From Caenispirillum bisanense (GTDB taxonomy: Bacteria > Pseudomonadota > Alphaproteobacteria > Rhodospirillales > Rhodospirillaceae), in assembly GCF_900230255.1 (NCBI RefSeq), contig NZ_OCNJ01000003.1, forward strand, positions 104,885 through 168,884: a stretch of DNA of 64,000 nucleotides. The letters run 5' to 3'. A program made the position numbers and the translations under genes. Shown piece after piece: positions 53,022-61,918 of this stretch (positions are counted from its first letter, which is position 1; every line of letters begins with the position of its first letter). The notes under the pieces were generated by a model. The model saw only the letters and a program-made list of their open reading frames with translations, ran no database searches and was not told the DNA's origin.

Positions 53022-53807
53022 TCAGTGGCCGTGCGGCGGCCCGTCGAGCAGGAAGCGTTTCGCCACTTCCCCTTCCAGCGCGTGGAGGTGGTCGTGGGCG
53101 TCGCACATGTGCTCGCGCATCAGGCGACGCACGGTCGCCTCGTCCTCGCGCCGGTAGGCGTCGAGCAGGCGGCGGTGGTAGTCGAGGTTGGCTTCGCCGA
53201 ACTGCCCGCGGGCCGGCAGGTAGACCTTCTTCAGGACCACCAGGTCGCGCAGCAGATCGTTGAGGAAGCGGCCGAGGAAGGCGAGCAGCGGGTTCGGGCA
53301 CAGCGCGGCGAGCATGTTGTGGAACTCCAGCTCGGCGATGCGCTGGGTGCGCTGTTCCTCCTCGTCCTGCGGCGGATGGGCGCAGAGGGCGATGTTGTCT
53401 TCCAGCGCGCGGAAGTCGTTCTCGCTCAGGCGTCCGACCACGGAAGCCGCCACTTCCTCCTCGATGAGGATGCGCAGCTGGTAGATCTGGTCGCCGTCCA
53501 GGTGCTGGAAGTGCAGGAAGTTGCGCAGTGCCCGCGCTGCGTGATCGACCGTCGGCTGGGTCAGGTAGGCGCCGCCCGTCGGGCCGGTCTTGGTGACGAT
53601 CAGGCCTTCGACCTCCAGGCCCTTCAGGGCCTCGCGCACGGTGCCCTTGGCGCAGCCGTACTGCTCGATCAGGTCCTTCTCGTTGGGCAGGCGGTCGCCC
53701 GGCTTCAGCCGGTCGCTGACGATGCGGCGCTTCACGTCCTCGACGATGAGGTCCGACAGTTTGTGCTTTCGCCTCAGGGACACGCCGGCCATCCGTCGCG
53801 GGTTCAT
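53022..53807 (-). CDS. GntR-family regulator with FCD domain
   Basis: This 261-residue protein has an N-terminal GntR wHTH (LKPGDRLPNEKDLIEQYGCAKGTVREALKGLEVEGLIVTKTGPTGGAYL) and a C-terminal FCD domain with LRILIEEEVAASVVGRLSENDFRALEDNI and HRRLLDAYRREDEATVRRLMREHM. It lies between the liv/amidase operon, on its own strand, and the divergent TRAP genes, so it probably controls both. The palindrome at 53817-53830 is 10 bp before its start. Confidence 0.92.
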   Translation of the reverse strand: MNPRRMAGVSLRRKHKLSDLIVEDVKRRIVSDRLKPGDRLPNEKDLIEQYGCAKGTVREALKGLEVEGLIVTKTGPTGGAYLTQPTVDHAARALRNFLHFQHLDGDQIYQLRILIEEEVAASVVGRLSENDFRALEDNIALCAHPPQDEEEQRTQRIAELEFHNMLAALCPNPLLAFLGRFLNDLLRDLVVLKKVYLPARGQFGEANLDYHRRLLDAYRREDEATVRRLMREHMCDAHDHLHALEGEVAKRFLLDGPPHGH

Positions 53808-53816
53808 CCGATGCCG

Positions 53817-53830
53817 TTTATCATGATAAA
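53817..53830. promoter_or_regulatory. Perfect 14-bp GntR operator candidate
   Basis: TTTATCATGATAAA is fully palindromic and lies directly upstream of the GntR start (53807) in the region that also serves the TRAP genes. AT-rich dyads of this size are typical FCD-family operators. Confidence 0.65.
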
Positions 53831-53855
53831 TCGCATCGAGCGGCGCAAGAGGGCA

Positions 53856-53912
53856 GACATATCCGGCCCAAGGGCGACATATCCTTGCTCTGGGCTGCGA
53901 TATTTGAATAAT
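53856..53912 (+). promoter_or_regulatory. Promoter region of the TAXI-TRAP genes
   Basis: Two direct copies of GACATATCC (53856-53864, 53876-53884), 20 bp apart, precede TTGCTC (53885-53890) and AATAAT (53907-53912), a sigma-70-like pair with a 16-bp spacer. The repeats have the phasing of activator sites just upstream of a -35 box. Confidence 0.45.
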
Positions 53913-53994
53913 CTTCGGCTCTGATCGAAAACGTCGAACCGGCGGGCAGCGGGCCGACGCGCCATCACAGAAACGCAAAAACGGGAGAGTCGGA

Positions 53995-54975
53995 ATGTCC
54001 ACCAAGCTCGCGCGCGCCGCCGGTGCCGCCCTGGCCACCCTCGTCACCTTGTCGACTGTCGGCGGTGCCGCCGTGGCGGCCGAACAGGTGACCCTGAAGT
54101 CGGCCAAGTCCACCAGTTCCTACTACGTCATGACCGTGCAGCTGGCCGAAATGCTGAAGAAGGCGAGCGACGGCGCGCTCAACCCGACCGTCGAGGAAAG
54201 CCAGGGCAGCGTGCAGAACGTGAAGGAGAGCTTCGTCCGCCCGGGCAACTTCGTCTTCACCACGCCGCCGAGCCTGCTCGCCTCCGCCCGCGCCGGCGAG
54301 GCGCCCTTCGAGGGCCAGGCCAACGACGGCGCCCGCACGCTGTTCGTCATGCCGTTCATCACCGTTCATTTCGTGGTGCGCGAAGGGGCGGGTATCGACA
54401 GCGTCTCCGACCTCGCCGGCAAGACCTTCATCGCCGGCGCCAAGGGCACCTTCTGCGAGCGCCGCACCGCCAAGATCCTGGAAATCCTGGGCATCGCCGA
54501 CAAGGTCGAGTCGGTGGACGTGGAACTGTCCGCCGCCAGCGCCGCCATGCGCAACGGCAAGGTGGACGGCTTCGCCACCTGTTCCTCGCACCCGACGCCG
54601 CAGCTGGTGGAGCTGTCGGCCACCACGCCCGTCGACATCCTGAGCTTCACGGACGAGGAACGCGCCAAAATCCTCGACCTCGACGCCATGTCGGGCCCGC
54701 TGACCATCGCCGCCGGCACCTACGAGGGGCAGGATGCGCCGGTGGAGACGGTCGGCGTGCCGGTGGGTGCCTATACCACCGCCAACATGAGCGACGAGAC
54801 GGCCTATACCATCACCAAGACTTTCTGGGAGTGGAAGGACCGCCTAGCCGCCGACAATCCGTGGTGGACCGGCGTCGAGCCGAGCATGGTGTCGCTCATG
54901 GGTGCCCCCGTGCATCCGGGTGCGGCGCGCTACTACGAGGAAAAGGGCATCGCCATGCCCGCGGCGCAGAATTGA
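53995..54975 (+). CDS. TAXI-family TRAP transporter solute-binding protein
   Basis: This 326-residue protein has a signal peptide ending at AAVAAEQ and the TAXI fold: KSTSSYYVMTVQLAEMLKK, EESQGSVQNVKESFVRPGNFVF, and DLAGKTFIAGAKGTFCERRTAKILEI. It binds a small carboxylate or amino-acid-like solute and hands it to the fused TRAP permease. The two genes are 25 bp apart. Confidence 0.9.
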   Translation: MSTKLARAAGAALATLVTLSTVGGAAVAAEQVTLKSAKSTSSYYVMTVQLAEMLKKASDGALNPTVEESQGSVQNVKESFVRPGNFVFTTPPSLLASARAGEAPFEGQANDGARTLFVMPFITVHFVVREGAGIDSVSDLAGKTFIAGAKGTFCERRTAKILEILGIADKVESVDVELSAASAAMRNGKVDGFATCSSHPTPQLVELSATTPVDILSFTDEERAKILDLDAMSGPLTIAAGTYEGQDAPVETVGVPVGAYTTANMSDETAYTITKTFWEWKDRLAADNPWWTGVEPSMVSLMGAPVHPGAARYYEEKGIAMPAAQN

Positions 54976-55000
54976 GCCGGCGGCGGGACACTCTTCCCCA

Positions 55001-56836
55001 ATGATCGATACCACGGAAGCGGGCGGCGTGCCGGAAGGCGCGCCGCTGTCCCGTCCGCTCTCGCGCATCACGGTGCGGGAGTGGCTGATGCTGGCGCTCG
55101 GCGTCGGCTCGGTCGGGTTCCATCTCTATCTGGTGTTCTCGGGCCTCGTCCCGGCGCTGGTGGCGCGGCCCATCCACTTCATGCTGGCCATTCCCTGGGT
55201 GTTCTTCCTGGCGCGGGTGGAGCGGGCGTGGCTGCGCCGGCTCGGCTACGGGTTCGGGGTCGCGGGGCTGGCGGCGGCCGGCTACGTCGTCGCCAGCCGC
55301 GAGGCGCTGATCGACCAGTACGGCGCCCTGCAGGGGCCGCTGCAGATGGTGGTGGCGGTGACCCTCATCGTCGTCGTGCTGGAAATGGCGCGGCGGGCGG
55401 TGAAGGCGGTGCTGCCGGTCATCACGCTGATCGTGCTGGTCTACGGGCTGTGGGGGCACCTGGTGCCGGGCGACTTCGGCCACGGCTACCTGCCGCCCTC
55501 CTACTTCCTCGGCACCCTGGTCATCGCCGAGGGCGGGCTGTGGAGTTCCCTCACCGGCATCTCCGCCGAAACCATCGCGCCCTTCATCATCCTCGGCGCC
55601 TTCATCTCCGCCGGCGCGGCCGGCATCGGCTTCATGGCGCTGGCGACCCAGGCCGCCGGCCGGTTCAGTGCCGGCGCCGCCAAGGTGGCGGTGCTGGCGA
55701 GCGCCATGTACGGCACCATCTCGGGCGTCGCCGCCGCCAATACGGCGTCCACCGGCATGGTCACCATCCCGGCCATGAAGCGTCTCGGCTACCCGCCCGC
55801 CATGGCGGCGGCGACCGAGGCGGTGGCCTCCACCGGCGGCCAGATCATGCCGCCGCTCATGGGCGCCGGCATCTTCGTGATGGCCGAGCTTCTGCGCACC
55901 GACTACGCCACCATCATGACGGCGGCCAGCCCCTCGGCGCTGCTGTTCTTCGCCACCGTGTGGTTCGGCGTCCACATGTTCGCCCTGCGCTGGGGCCTGA
56001 AGGGCCTGAGCGCGTCCGAACTGCCGGGATGGCCGGTGGTGCTGCGCACCTTGCCGTTCTTCCTCGCGCCCTTCGGCACGCTGGTCTACATGCTGGCCTT
56101 CACCGGCTACACCGCGCCCTATGCCGCCGCCCTGGCGACCGGCCTGACGGCCCTGATGCTGCTGGCCGACAGCCTGGGGCGGGTACGCCTGAAGCGCTGG
56201 CTGCACCGCCTGTGGACCGCCTGCGTCGATGCCGGCCGGCAGGTGGCAGCCATTGCCGCCATCATCATCTGCGCCAGCATCATCGTCGGCGTGTTCGGCA
56301 TGACGGGCCTCGGCGTCAAGGTCACCTCGCTGATCCTATCGGCCTCGGGCGGCAACCTGTGGCTGGCGCTGATCCTGACCGGCCTCGCCGCGCTGGTGCT
56401 CGGCATGGAGCTGCCGACGACGGCCGCCTACATCATCGCCGTCGCGGTGGCCGGTCCTGCCCTGACGGAACTGGGCCTGCCGGAGTTGTACGCCCACCTG
56501 TTCGTGTTCTGGTACGCGCTGCTCTGCACCATCACGCCGCCGGTCTGCGGCAACGTCTTCATCGCCGCCGGCATCGCCGAGACGCCGTGGCTGCCGGTGG
56601 CGTGGCGCTCCATGCAGCTCGGCATCGGCCTGTTCCTGGTGCCGCTCGGCTTCATCGCCAACCCGAGCCTGCTGCTGCTCGGCGAGGCGCCGTGGATGGC
56701 GGTGGCGGCGGCGGTCAAGGTGGGGGCGGGGACGTGGCTCATCAGCTACGGCGCCATCAACCCGCACCGCAAGGTCTGGGCGGCGCTGGCCCTGGCGGCT
56801 CTCGGCGGGGCGGTGATCTTCGTGGGAGGGATTTGA
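55001..56836 (+). CDS. TRAP transporter fused DctQ-DctM permease
   Basis: This 611-residue membrane protein combines a short DctQ-like N-terminal four-helix part (residues 20-160) with a DctM-like domain. DctM signatures include AETIAPFIILGAFISAGAAGIGFMALA, NTASTGMVTIPAMKRLGYPPAMAAATEAVASTGGQIMPPLMGAG, and GMELPTTAAYIIAVAVAGPAL. Fused permeases are usual partners for TAXI proteins. It uses a sodium gradient for uptake. Confidence 0.92.
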   Translation: MIDTTEAGGVPEGAPLSRPLSRITVREWLMLALGVGSVGFHLYLVFSGLVPALVARPIHFMLAIPWVFFLARVERAWLRRLGYGFGVAGLAAAGYVVASREALIDQYGALQGPLQMVVAVTLIVVVLEMARRAVKAVLPVITLIVLVYGLWGHLVPGDFGHGYLPPSYFLGTLVIAEGGLWSSLTGISAETIAPFIILGAFISAGAAGIGFMALATQAAGRFSAGAAKVAVLASAMYGTISGVAAANTASTGMVTIPAMKRLGYPPAMAAATEAVASTGGQIMPPLMGAGIFVMAELLRTDYATIMTAASPSALLFFATVWFGVHMFALRWGLKGLSASELPGWPVVLRTLPFFLAPFGTLVYMLAFTGYTAPYAAALATGLTALMLLADSLGRVRLKRWLHRLWTACVDAGRQVAAIAAIIICASIIVGVFGMTGLGVKVTSLILSASGGNLWLALILTGLAALVLGMELPTTAAYIIAVAVAGPALTELGLPELYAHLFVFWYALLCTITPPVCGNVFIAAGIAETPWLPVAWRSMQLGIGLFLVPLGFIANPSLLLLGEAPWMAVAAAVKVGAGTWLISYGAINPHRKVWAALALAALGGAVIFVGGI

Positions 56837-56926
56837 GCCGCAAGGAGCAACGAGGGGTAAGGCTTTAGCACTAACGTAAGGTTTCTAGGGTACTAAGGTG
56901 CCGAATGACTCAAGCGCGGGTGCCGT

Positions 56927-59014
56927 GTGAAAGACCTTCCCCTCGACCTCCTCCAGGACCTCGCCGTGGCCGTCGATCAGGCGGCCATGCTGTCGGTGCA
57001 GGAGCCGGACGGCACCATCGTCGTCGTCAACGACCGGTTCTGCCGCGCCACCGGCTTCGCGCGTGAGGAACTGGTGGGCCTGTCCTACCGCGACATGCTG
57101 GGGCAGGAGGGCGAGCCCGCCTGCGCCGAGATCGCCGCCGCCCTGCGGGCCGGCCACATCTGGCGCGGCACCCTGCGGCAGCGGCGCAAGGACGGCGGGC
57201 CGTTCTGGACGGAAGCGGTGGTGCATCCCTTCCTGGCCGGCGGTCGGCTGCGCCGGGTGGTCACCGTGCAGCGCGACATCAGCCGCGTCATGCAGACGGA
57301 AAACGCCCTCAACGCCGCCCTCGACCAGCTCGACGAGGTGCAGACGCTGGCGCATGTCGGCAGCTGGGAGTGGGATCCGGCCACCGACGTCCTCAACTGC
57401 TCGCGCGAGACGCTGCGCATCTACGGCCTACCGGAAACCGACGGCATGGTGCCCTTCGGCGACGTGGTCGGGCGCATGCACCCCGATGACCGCGCCTTCG
57501 TCCTGCGGGCGGTGGCGGCCATCAAGGCCGACGGCGTGGCGCGCAATGTGGAGTTCCGCATCGTGCTGGACGACGGCACCGTGCGCAACGTGGCCGTCGG
57601 CGCCAAGGGTGCCCGGCGCGGGGACGGCAGCGTCGCCGTGCTCAGCGGCACCACGCAGGACATCACCCAGCGCCTCGCCGCCGACCGGGACCTGAAGCGC
57701 CAGGCCCTGCGGGACCCCCTGACCGGCCTGTTCAACCGCCGTGTCGTCGACCTGCGGCTGGAGGAGGCCATCGGCCGGGCCGACCAGACGGGCGGCACGG
57801 TCGGCGTCCTGTTCCTCGACGTGGACGGCTTCAAGGACGTCAACGACCGCCACGGCCATGGCGCCGCCGACGGCCTGTTGCGCCAGATGGCGACCCGCCT
57901 GCAGCAGGTGGTGCGGGCGACCGACGTGGTGGCGCGGGTCGGCGGCGACGAGTTCGTCGTCGTGCTCGACGGCCTGAAGGGGCCGGAGGCGGCGGTCACC
58001 GTCGCCGAAACCCTGCGCCGCCGCCTGCAGGAGCCCTGCGACCTGCCGGGCCAGCGCTCGCAGACCGCCAGCGTCAGCATCGGCGTCGCCGTCTACCCCG
58101 GCCACGGCCGCACCGCCGATCAGCTGGTGCGCTGCGCCGATCTCGCCATGTACCGGGTGAAGGACGCCGGCCGCAACGGCGTGCGGGTGTTCGAACCGGA
58201 ATGGGGCACCCGCTCCAACCGCCGCCTCGCCCTGCTGGAAGCCTTGGACGGAGCCCTGGCGTCCGGCGAGTTCACGGTCCACTATCAGCCGCAGGTGTGC
58301 CTCACCACCGACCGCATCGTGTCTGTCGAGGCGCTGCTGCGCTGGAACCCGCCCTGCCACGGCGCCGTCTCGCCGGCCGAGTTCGTGCCGCTGCTGGAGG
58401 AAACGGGGGCCATCGTTCCGGTCGGCCGCTGGGTGCTCGGCAAGGCCTGCCGCGACGTCGCCGGCTGGGTGGCGCGCGGCGCGCCGGTGCGGGTGGCGGT
58501 CAACGTCTCCTACGCCCAGATCCTGCACGGCGACCTCGTGCCGGCGCTGGAGATGGCGCTCGCCGACAGCGGCATCGACCCGGCCCTCATCGAGCTGGAA
58601 CTGACCGAGAGCATGTTCGGCCAGGAGATCGCGCCCGTGGCCCAGGCGCTGGACGCCTGCCGCGCCATGGGCGTGTCCATCGCCGTCGACGATTTCGGCA
58701 TCGGCTATTCCAGCCTCGGCCACCTCAAGCGCTTCCCGGTCAACGTGCTGAAGGTCGACAAGGTGTTCACCGAGGAGATCCACCGCAAGGACCGCGACGC
58801 CGCCCTGGTCGGCGCCATGGTGACGCTGGCGCGGTCCCTCGGCCTGCGGGTGGTGGCCGAAGGCATCGAGGTCGCCGAGGCGGTGGAAGTCTGCCGCGTC
58901 CTCGGGTGCGACCTCGCGCAGGGCTATTTCTTCAGCCGTCCGCTGCCGGCCGCCGACGTGGAGGCGCTGCTCAGGCAGGACGCCGCCGCGGCCGGCGCCG
59001 GGTCGGCGGCGTGA
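56927..59014 (+). CDS. PAS-GGDEF-EAL cyclic-di-GMP protein
   Basis: This 695-residue cytoplasmic protein has two PAS domains (NDRFCRATGFAREELVGLSYRDMLG near 28-52; WEWDPATDVLNCSRETLRIYGLPE near 146-170), then GGDEF and EAL domains. GGDEF is intact at 339-343 with an RATD inhibitory site 5 residues before it, and EAL is intact at 468-470 with DDFGIGYSSLGHLKRFPVNVLKVDK later. It could both make and degrade c-di-GMP under a PAS-sensed signal. It starts at GTG 56927. Confidence 0.92.
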   Translation: MKDLPLDLLQDLAVAVDQAAMLSVQEPDGTIVVVNDRFCRATGFAREELVGLSYRDMLGQEGEPACAEIAAALRAGHIWRGTLRQRRKDGGPFWTEAVVHPFLAGGRLRRVVTVQRDISRVMQTENALNAALDQLDEVQTLAHVGSWEWDPATDVLNCSRETLRIYGLPETDGMVPFGDVVGRMHPDDRAFVLRAVAAIKADGVARNVEFRIVLDDGTVRNVAVGAKGARRGDGSVAVLSGTTQDITQRLAADRDLKRQALRDPLTGLFNRRVVDLRLEEAIGRADQTGGTVGVLFLDVDGFKDVNDRHGHGAADGLLRQMATRLQQVVRATDVVARVGGDEFVVVLDGLKGPEAAVTVAETLRRRLQEPCDLPGQRSQTASVSIGVAVYPGHGRTADQLVRCADLAMYRVKDAGRNGVRVFEPEWGTRSNRRLALLEALDGALASGEFTVHYQPQVCLTTDRIVSVEALLRWNPPCHGAVSPAEFVPLLEETGAIVPVGRWVLGKACRDVAGWVARGAPVRVAVNVSYAQILHGDLVPALEMALADSGIDPALIELELTESMFGQEIAPVAQALDACRAMGVSIAVDDFGIGYSSLGHLKRFPVNVLKVDKVFTEEIHRKDRDAALVGAMVTLARSLGLRVVAEGIEVAEAVEVCRVLGCDLAQGYFFSRPLPAADVEALLRQDAAAAGAGSAA

Positions 59015-59033
59015 TGACCGGACGGGAGACGCC

Positions 59034-60557
59034 ATGACGCTGTCGAGGATCAGCCCCGCCCGCTGGCTCACCGCCGGAGCCCTCGTCGCCATGCTGTTCG
59101 GCGGCGGGATCCTGCTGCACGTGCGCGAATTGCGCCTCGACGTGCTGGAGATGGCGGAGGTCGCCGCCGTCTCGGCGGCCACGACCACCACGGCCCGCAT
59201 GGAGGATGCGCTCGAGATCCTCGGCCGCACCGTCGGCACCGTCGAGGAGGTGATCCGCTTCAATCCCGACGGACTGCGGCGGGACAACCGCGCCCTGCAC
59301 GATCTGTTGGCACGCCAGAAGGCGCTGTCGCCGCTCATCAAGGAGATGGCCATCATCTCCATCGACGGGCTGCTGCTGGCGGAGGGCCAGGATTATCCGT
59401 CGCCGCCCCTGGTGCTGCTCGACCGCGACTACGTGCAGCAGGGGTTCGGTGGGACCGCCCGCCTGTTCATCGGCCGGCCCGTCGTCAGCCGCCGCGGCCT
59501 CGGCTGGCTGGTGCCGGTGTCGCGACCGATCTACGGCCCCGACGGGCAGGTGATCGCGGTGGTCGCCGCCGCCTTCGACCCGGCGCAACTGGCGGGCCTC
59601 GTCGCCGTCGGCGATCTGCCGGCGGGGACGACGGCCGGCGTGCGGCTGGTCGACGGCCCGTGGCTCACCTGCGCCCCGCAATGGCAGGCCTGCGTCGGCC
59701 GCAGCGACACCGATCCCGCCGGCGTCGCCTACGGGGGGCACGACGGGGTGGCGGGCGCGGTCCGCATCCGGAGCGTCGCGTCGCCCCACTACCCGCTGGA
59801 AGCGGTGGTGGTGGTGGAAAAGGCCAGCGTGCTGGCGCCGTGGACCGCGCTTCTGTCCACGCTCGTCGCCCTGGGCATCGTCGGCAGCCTCGGCGCCGCG
59901 GTGGGCGGCGTGCTGCTGTACCGGTTCGGCCGGCGCAGCGACCGGGCCATGGTGGCGCTCGCCGACAGCACCACCCGCTTCGAGGCGCGCGTGCGCGAAC
60001 GCACCGAGGAACTGGAGCATCTGGCCCGCACCGACGCCCTCACCGGCGCCCTGTCGCGGCGCGCCTTCCTGGCCGACGGGGAGCGGAATCTGGTCGACGC
60101 GGGGGCGGCGGAGCGGCCGGTGGCGGTGATGATGATCGACGCCGACCACTTCAAGCGCATCAACGACCACTACGGCCATGCCGTCGGCGACGCCGTGCTG
60201 CGCGACTTGACGGATGCCCTGCGGCAGGTGCTGCGGGCGAGCGACCTGCTCGGCCGCCTCGGTGGCGAGGAGTTCGCCGTCGTGCTGCCGCGCACCCCCG
60301 CCGCCGGCTGTGCGGAAGTGGCCGACCGCATCGTTCAGGCCGTGCGTCGGCGGCGGGTGGACGGCGGCGGTGCCGCCATCCGTTACACCGTGAGCATCGG
60401 CTGGCACGTACTGACGCCGGAGGAGGCGCGCGCCGTCGATGGCCTGGCCGAGGCCCTGCGCCATGCCGACGCCGCGCTCTACCGCGCCAAGGCGACGGGC
60501 CGCGATCGGGTGGTCGCGTCGCTCGCCGCTCCCGAGGGCGATGCGTCTGCCGCCTGA
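59034..60557 (+). CDS. Membrane diguanylate cyclase with periplasmic sensor
   Basis: This 507-residue protein has an N-terminal transmembrane helix and a Cache/PDC-like periplasmic sensor domain. A second helix (LLSTLVALGIVGSLGAAVGGVLL, about 265-287) and a GGDEF domain follow. The active site GGEEF is at 410-414 with RASD (I-site) at 401-404, so product inhibition is expected. It follows the PAS-GGDEF-EAL gene by 19 bp, so both are probably made together. Confidence 0.92.
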   Translation: MTLSRISPARWLTAGALVAMLFGGGILLHVRELRLDVLEMAEVAAVSAATTTTARMEDALEILGRTVGTVEEVIRFNPDGLRRDNRALHDLLARQKALSPLIKEMAIISIDGLLLAEGQDYPSPPLVLLDRDYVQQGFGGTARLFIGRPVVSRRGLGWLVPVSRPIYGPDGQVIAVVAAAFDPAQLAGLVAVGDLPAGTTAGVRLVDGPWLTCAPQWQACVGRSDTDPAGVAYGGHDGVAGAVRIRSVASPHYPLEAVVVVEKASVLAPWTALLSTLVALGIVGSLGAAVGGVLLYRFGRRSDRAMVALADSTTRFEARVRERTEELEHLARTDALTGALSRRAFLADGERNLVDAGAAERPVAVMMIDADHFKRINDHYGHAVGDAVLRDLTDALRQVLRASDLLGRLGGEEFAVVLPRTPAAGCAEVADRIVQAVRRRRVDGGGAAIRYTVSIGWHVLTPEEARAVDGLAEALRHADAALYRAKATGRDRVVASLAAPEGDASAA

Positions 60558-60559
60558 CG

Positions 60560-61786
60560 TCACGCGGCGGCCCGTACCCGCAGGGCCCGCCCGCCCAGCA
60601 GCACGACCACCGCGACAGCCTGCACCGCCGCGGCGGCGAGGAACAGAGCGGCATTCCCGTCCGATCCCCCCCGCAGCAGCCCGAAGGCCGCCGGCGCGAA
60701 GGCATAGGCGGCCTGCGCCGTCGCCACCATGAGCGCCACGGCGCGCAGGCAGTCGGCGCGGCGAAACTCCTGCTGCGCCACCAGGGGCGGCAGCGATGTG
60801 GCATTGCCGATGCCGAAGCCGAACAGCGCCACCCCCGCCACCAGCAGCGGCAGCGACCCGGCGGCCGCGGCGAGCACCAGCGATCCGGCGATCTGCACGG
60901 CCAGGCTCGCCGCCGCCGCCAGCCGCCGGTCCGCGCCCGCCGGCAGCAGCCAGCCGACCAGAGTCCGGCCGGCGATGGCGAGGGCGGTCGCGAGACCGGC
61001 CAGCAGCCCCGCTTCCTGTGCCCCCAGCACCGGCGCCAGCACCGACACCAGATGCGCCAGCAGGCCGATCTGGGCGAACAGCGTCAGCGCCATGGCGCCG
61101 GTGAGGGTGGCGAAGCGGCCGTCGCGCCAGATGCCGCCGGCCGGCAGGGGCGCCGCCGTCTCGACCGCGGCCGCCGCCGCGGGAGGCGCGCCGCCGTCGG
61201 AGTGCTGGCCGAGTGCCGCGGGCGTCAGGCGGAAGACGCGTGCCGACAGCATCGCCACCACCGCCACCATGACGACGCCCACCGCCGCCGCCGCCGCCGG
61301 GAAGCCCCAGCCGGCGATGGCGGCGACCCACAGGGGCGAGAACACCACGCCGCCCAGGCTCGCGCCGTTGTAGGCCATGGCGAGGGCGGCCGGGCGGCGG
61401 GCGACGAACCACGGCGCCAGCACGGCATTGACGGCGGCCGCGCCCATGGTCACCCAGCCGGCGCCGCTCAGCAGCGTCGCGGCGATCAGGTGCCAGGGCT
61501 CCGCCGCCACCGCCCAGCCGCCGACACCCAGCGCCAGCAGCAGGCTGCCGCCGGTGGTCACCGCCGGCACGCCGAAGCGGCGGTGCAGGCGCGGCAGGTT
61601 GGCGACCACCAGGGCGCCGACCAGGAAGTGCAGCGTCACCGCCGCCGAGACGGCGGCCACCGGCCAGCCGGTGCGCACCTGGACCGCGTGCAGGAACACC
61701 GGCGGGCCGTAGAACCCCACGCCCCACCCGAACAGGGCCAGCACGAAGGCCGCCCGCACCACCGTCCACCCGAAGAACCACGTCAT
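60560..61786 (-). CDS. Major facilitator superfamily transporter
   Basis: This 408-residue MFS carrier has 12 hydrophobic helices. Visible MFS features are the TM1-2 region FGWGVGFYGPPVFLHAVQVRTGWP, RLHRRFG in the loop, and a second half beginning near GRFATLTGAMALTLFAQIGLLAHL. Substrate unknown. It diverges from an ArsR-type regulator that probably controls it, and converges with the diguanylate cyclase gene with only 2 bp between stops. Confidence 0.88.
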   Translation of the reverse strand: MTWFFGWTVVRAAFVLALFGWGVGFYGPPVFLHAVQVRTGWPVAAVSAAVTLHFLVGALVVANLPRLHRRFGVPAVTTGGSLLLALGVGGWAVAAEPWHLIAATLLSGAGWVTMGAAAVNAVLAPWFVARRPAALAMAYNGASLGGVVFSPLWVAAIAGWGFPAAAAAVGVVMVAVVAMLSARVFRLTPAALGQHSDGGAPPAAAAAVETAAPLPAGGIWRDGRFATLTGAMALTLFAQIGLLAHLVSVLAPVLGAQEAGLLAGLATALAIAGRTLVGWLLPAGADRRLAAAASLAVQIAGSLVLAAAAGSLPLLVAGVALFGFGIGNATSLPPLVAQQEFRRADCLRAVALMVATAQAAYAFAPAAFGLLRGGSDGNAALFLAAAAVQAVAVVVLLGGRALRVRAAA

Positions 61787-61918
61787 CGTCCGCTCCTTGC
61801 CGCAGGAAAACCGTCCGCACCATGGCGCCTCCTGCGGCCCTGTTGCTTCGGCGGCGGGCGAAGTATCGTCGGGTCGGATCGTGGCATCATGCCCGCCACC
61901 CCTCCGGAGACCGCCGCC

